Below are positions 6,910 through 11,033 of a DNA stretch of 11,033 nt, in pieces. Below the pieces are notes generated by a model, which had not been told where the DNA came from, did not search any database, and saw only the letters and a list, made by a program, of their open reading frames with translations. Both the position numbers and the translations under genes were made by a program. The number at the start of each line of letters is the position of its first letter. The first letter of the stretch is position 1. Source of the DNA: Thermoplasmata archaeon (GTDB taxonomy: Archaea; Thermoplasmatota; Thermoplasmata; UBA184); the NCBI GenBank assembly GCA_021827545.1, contig JAKAVH010000216.1:1-11033 (forward strand). Reading direction: 5' to 3'.

Positions 6910-7833
6910 GTGAAGCTCCGGGGTGTCGCCGTGCAGGCCGGAACCGCGACGGCCGTCCTCCGCCTCCGACCGGTCCAGGACGGTCGCCCGGGGTGGGTAG
7001 CGGCCACCCAATCGCCGGTGCCACGGCCCGCCGCACTGTTCGGTCGGGGGCTTCGCGGGTGGATCGTCGGAAGCCGGTGGACGCGCCGCCCCTCTTTCGT
7101 GCCGCGCGTGCCGATCGTCGCCGGGATCGACCTCGACGCGCTCCGTGAAGGAGACGTGGTCAGAATCGACGGAGCGGCCGGTGACGTTCGCGTGATCGGC
7201 GTGAAGGCGGTGAACGTCGTCACCGCCTTTCTCGAGCGCGCCGACGGGCGAATATTGCTGCTGAAGCGGTCCTCGCGCGTTGGCTCCTTCCAAGGACGGT
7301 GGGCCGGGGTTTCCGGGTACCTCGAGGACCCGACACCGCTCTCCCAGGCCCTTCGCGAGATCCGAGAAGAGACCGGTATCATCCGTTCGAAGCTGCGCCT
7401 GGTTGCCCGGGGGCGTCCGTTGTGGGCTCGGGACGGCCCCCGGGCGTTTCGGGTTCACCCGTTCCGGTTCCGCACCCGGACCGTTCGCCTTCGACTCGAC
7501 TGGGAGCATACGGCTGCGGCCTGGGTCGATCCGGCGACCCTCCGTCGCCGACGCACCGTCCCGAAGCTGGACGAAGCATGGTCGAGCGTCGCCGACCGTC
7601 CCCTGCCGGCGGCTTCCGCCGCGAGAAGGCATAAGACCGAGAAACCATCCGCGAACCGCTGGGCTGGTAGATCAGTTGGAAGATCGCCGGTTTTGCAAAC
7701 CGGAGGCCTCGGGTTCGAATCCCGACCAGTCCATCCCGAGAACGGCTCCGACCCGTCGGCGACCTCGCCACCGGGCGCGACACCTTCGGACACGGAGAAC
7801 CGGCCCGGTGGTACGGTCTCCGGTGAGGGTTGA
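6910..7833 (+). CDS. NUDIX hydrolase, frame running through tRNA-Ala
   Basis: Numbering starts from the alternative GTG at 6808. The NUDIX domain spans about residues 131-265. Its box runs from Gly170 to Ile191 and contains REIREETGI (183-191) with catalytic Glu184, Glu187 and Glu188. It is one residue shorter than the canonical GX5EX7REUXEEXGU, and the first Glu is displaced. The flanks (LLKRS, GRWAGVSG, FRVHPFRF, DWEHTAAAWVDP, TVPKLDEAW) resemble archaeal NUDIX proteins related to those fused to eIF2B-like domains. The N-terminal 100 residues, ending IDLDALREGDVVRIDG, loosely recall a swivel-type beta domain; this is weak. The substrate is unknown. I prefer GTG 6910 (MKLRGVAVQAG) because GTG 6808 adds an Arg-rich tail and leaves only 22 bp to the divergent gene. 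No stop occurs before the tRNA gene, so the last ~65 codons may be a non-native extension. Confidence 0.8.
   Translation: MKLRGVAVQAGTATAVLRLRPVQDGRPGWVAATQSPVPRPAALFGRGLRGWIVGSRWTRRPSFVPRVPIVAGIDLDALREGDVVRIDGAAGDVRVIGVKAVNVVTAFLERADGRILLLKRSSRVGSFQGRWAGVSGYLEDPTPLSQALREIREETGIIRSKLRLVARGRPLWARDGPRAFRVHPFRFRTRTVRLRLDWEHTAAAWVDPATLRRRRTVPKLDEAWSSVADRPLPAASAARRHKTEKPSANRWAGRSVGRSPVLQTGGLGFESRPVHPENGSDPSATSPPGATPSDTENRPGGTVSGEG
7629..7637 (+). promoter_or_regulatory. TATA-like element of the tRNA-Ala gene
   Basis: GCATAAGAC is centred about 28 nt before the first base of the tRNA, the spacing expected for an archaeal promoter. It lies inside the 3' part of the NUDIX reading frame. The match is modest, and the tRNA could also be processed from a NUDIX transcript. 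Confidence 0.4.
7661..7733 (+). tRNA. tRNA-Ala (anticodon UGC)
   Basis: This 73-nt gene folds as a complete cloverleaf. The acceptor stem is GGGCTGG/CCAGTCC with discriminator A, the D stem GATC/GATC around a GG-containing loop, the anticodon stem CCGGT/ACCGG with loop TTTGCAA, and the T stem TCGGG/CCCGA with loop TTCGAAT. The anticodon TGC is at 7694-7696, reading GCA and possibly other GCN codons. The G3:U70 pair (7663/7730), the hallmark identity element of alanine tRNAs, is present. There is no intron, and the 3' CCA is not encoded, so it must be added after transcription. It lies wholly within the NUDIX reading frame on the same strand. Confidence 0.97.
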
Positions 7834-7855
7834 CCGCCCGCGAATCAGCGGGGCC

Positions 7856-7877
7856 CGCGCCTCCTACCGGAGGCGCG
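7856..7877. other. Strong hairpin between NUDIX/tRNA and katG 3' ends
   Basis: A 9-bp perfect stem, CGCGCCTCC/GGAGGCGCG, closes a TACC loop 23 bp after the NUDIX stop, in the roughly 200 bp between the convergent ends of the NUDIX and katG genes. No T-run follows on either strand, so it is not a classic intrinsic terminator. It could still end or protect converging transcripts. Confidence 0.4.
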
Positions 7878-8029
7878 CCGATCGTGCCACGAGGATTCTC
7901 CCTCTACGATCGCCCCGCAGACACTGACCTTCCAAGGGAGCAGTCCTACCCGGACCGGAGCGCGGGGCCTCCGGCCCTAGGGCGGGAAACCCGAGTTCGG
8001 CTCTCCGCGCGCCGGCTCCCCGGCGAGCG

Positions 8030-10372
<2,343 letters not shown>

Positions 10373-10530
10373 TCAAGACCCGGCCGCTCCGGGCGGCCGA
10401 CAACGTTCGCGGCATCGCGACTCCGGCCGATCCCCTCGAGGGAGCGCTCCCCTCGGGCCCCGCTCGGGATCGAAAGGGGTTCGGACGATCGCGAAGATGT
10501 AGGTGACGCCGGTCGTGAAACGGGCATCGG

Positions 10531-10549
10531 ACCTATAATTATTATAAGT
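10531..10549. promoter_or_regulatory. PerR-box-like palindrome in an AT-rich island
   Basis: The 19-bp sequence is a palindrome around 10540, with arms that pair at eight of nine positions. Bases 10533-10547 (CTATAATTATTATAA) match the Bacillus subtilis PerR box TTATAATNATTATAA at 13 of 14 specified positions. The 30-bp island 10531-10560 has only five G or C bases in a strongly GC-rich setting and continues into GTATATAAC, a TATA-like stretch readable on both strands. It lies about 260 bp before katG and about 235 bp before the Fur/PerR-like start. It may be a regulator operator, a bidirectional core promoter, or both; a TATA box alone would also be AT-rich, which tempers the match. Confidence 0.55.
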
Positions 10550-10782
10550 ATATAACTCATAACCGGACTCCGTGCCTCGACCGACCACTCGCCTCGATCC
10601 CCCGCCGGTCGGAATCCGCCAATCCGGAGAGCCGTGGAGCGACAACGAGAGCGATCCCCCTCTCCTTGGCCCGCGGAGGGCCTGATGCCGGCGGAACGCG
10701 TGCCCGCACCCGGCCGGCCTTGCGGCTTTCGAGCGAGGGCAACTCCCGTGCCGGGAGCGGGACCGAGGGGGTGGCGCCGGCG

Positions 10783-11033
10783 GTGAAGGGCAAGAACCCC
10801 CGCCTCCGGGATCGGTCGAAGGTCGGGAGCGCGCCGACGATCCGTTCGCCGGCGTCGGCGGGCGTCGCCGAGACTCTACGGAGTCTGTTGCAGAGCCACG
10901 GAGTCCGACTCTCCGCTCCGCGGTCGGCCGTCATCCGAGCTCTCGTGAGTCGGGGGGAAAGTCACCCCACCGCCGAAGAGGTCTTCTGGGAGGTGAGACG
11001 TCGAGGGCAGCGGATCGGACAAGCCCCAGTGTA
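10783..11033 (+). CDS. Fur/PerR-family metalloregulator, 3' end cut off
   Basis: The frame encodes the first 83 residues of a Fur-family repressor and runs off the right edge. After a basic N-terminal stretch of about 30 residues come AETLRSLLQSHGVRLSAPRS, AVIRALVSRGESHPTAEEVF and WEVRRRGQRIGQAPV(Y). These align with the family's N-terminal winged-helix DNA-binding domain, including the usual R-x-T-x-Q-R position (here RLSAPRS) and the start of the recognition helix (ATVYR in relatives, APVY here). His61 in SHPTAEE aligns with His37 of B. subtilis PerR, a metal ligand oxidised by peroxide; Fur proteins also have His there. The metal-binding C-terminal domain is outside the window, so Fur, PerR or Zur cannot be separated by sequence alone, but the katG neighbour favours PerR-like function. 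GTG at 10783 follows an AGGGGGT; GTG at 10771 is an alternative. Confidence 0.85.
   Translation, partial: MKGKNPRLRDRSKVGSAPTIRSPASAGVAETLRSLLQSHGVRLSAPRSAVIRALVSRGESHPTAEEVFWEVRRRGQRIGQAPV

Noticed and set aside
6786..7382. 199-codon upstream extension of the luciferase-like oxidoreductase frame
   Set aside because: It runs antisense through the NUDIX gene and lacks family features; the GTG at 6785 gives the standard N-terminus.
7661..7733. Reading the tRNA as tRNA-Cys (GCA occurs in the anticodon loop)
   Set aside because: A 5-bp anticodon stem and 7-nt loop put TGC at positions 34-36, and the G3:U70 pair is the alanine identity element.

Overview
This 11 kb window is GC-rich and most likely comes from an uncultured archaeon, plausibly a Thermoplasmatota relative. 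No ribosomal marker is present, so this is an inference. It rests on four things. AT-rich TATA-like boxes sit about 25-45 nt upstream of several start codons. The tRNA gene has no encoded 3' CCA. GTG starts are common. The large membrane-anchored sedolisin, with a cytoplasmic proline-rich tail and zinc ribbons, has an architecture I associate with acid-adapted archaea.

Layout, left to right. A DoxX-family membrane protein (+ strand) opens the window and its frame is still open at the left edge. About 1.3 kb follows with no gene I can support. Next come three minus-strand genes: an S53 sedolisin protease of 1,033 aa (1895-4996), a metallo-beta-lactamase-fold hydrolase (5058-5726) and a luciferase-like flavin-dependent oxidoreductase (5787-6785). 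They are separated by about 60 bp, and the two downstream ones (hydrolase and protease) each have their own TATA-like box, so they need not form one operon. Divergent from them is a NUDIX hydrolase (+). Its reading frame runs straight through a tRNA-Ala(UGC) gene (7661-7733) before it meets a stop codon.

The right third is an oxidative-stress locus. A full-length catalase-peroxidase KatG (8030-10273, minus) is divergent from the 5' part of a Fur/PerR-family regulator (10783 to the right edge, plus). In the roughly 500 bp between them is a 30-bp AT-rich island. It contains a near-perfect palindrome that matches the Bacillus PerR box at 13 of the 14 specified positions. The regulator fragment carries a His in a PerR-like HPTA context. 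Together these suggest a peroxide-sensing regulator controlling katG, itself, or both.

The observations most worth following are the PerR-box-like palindrome at katG/fur, the two-zinc-ribbon cytoplasmic tail on an exported protease with an inverted repeat over its promoter, and the NUDIX frame that swallows a tRNA gene.
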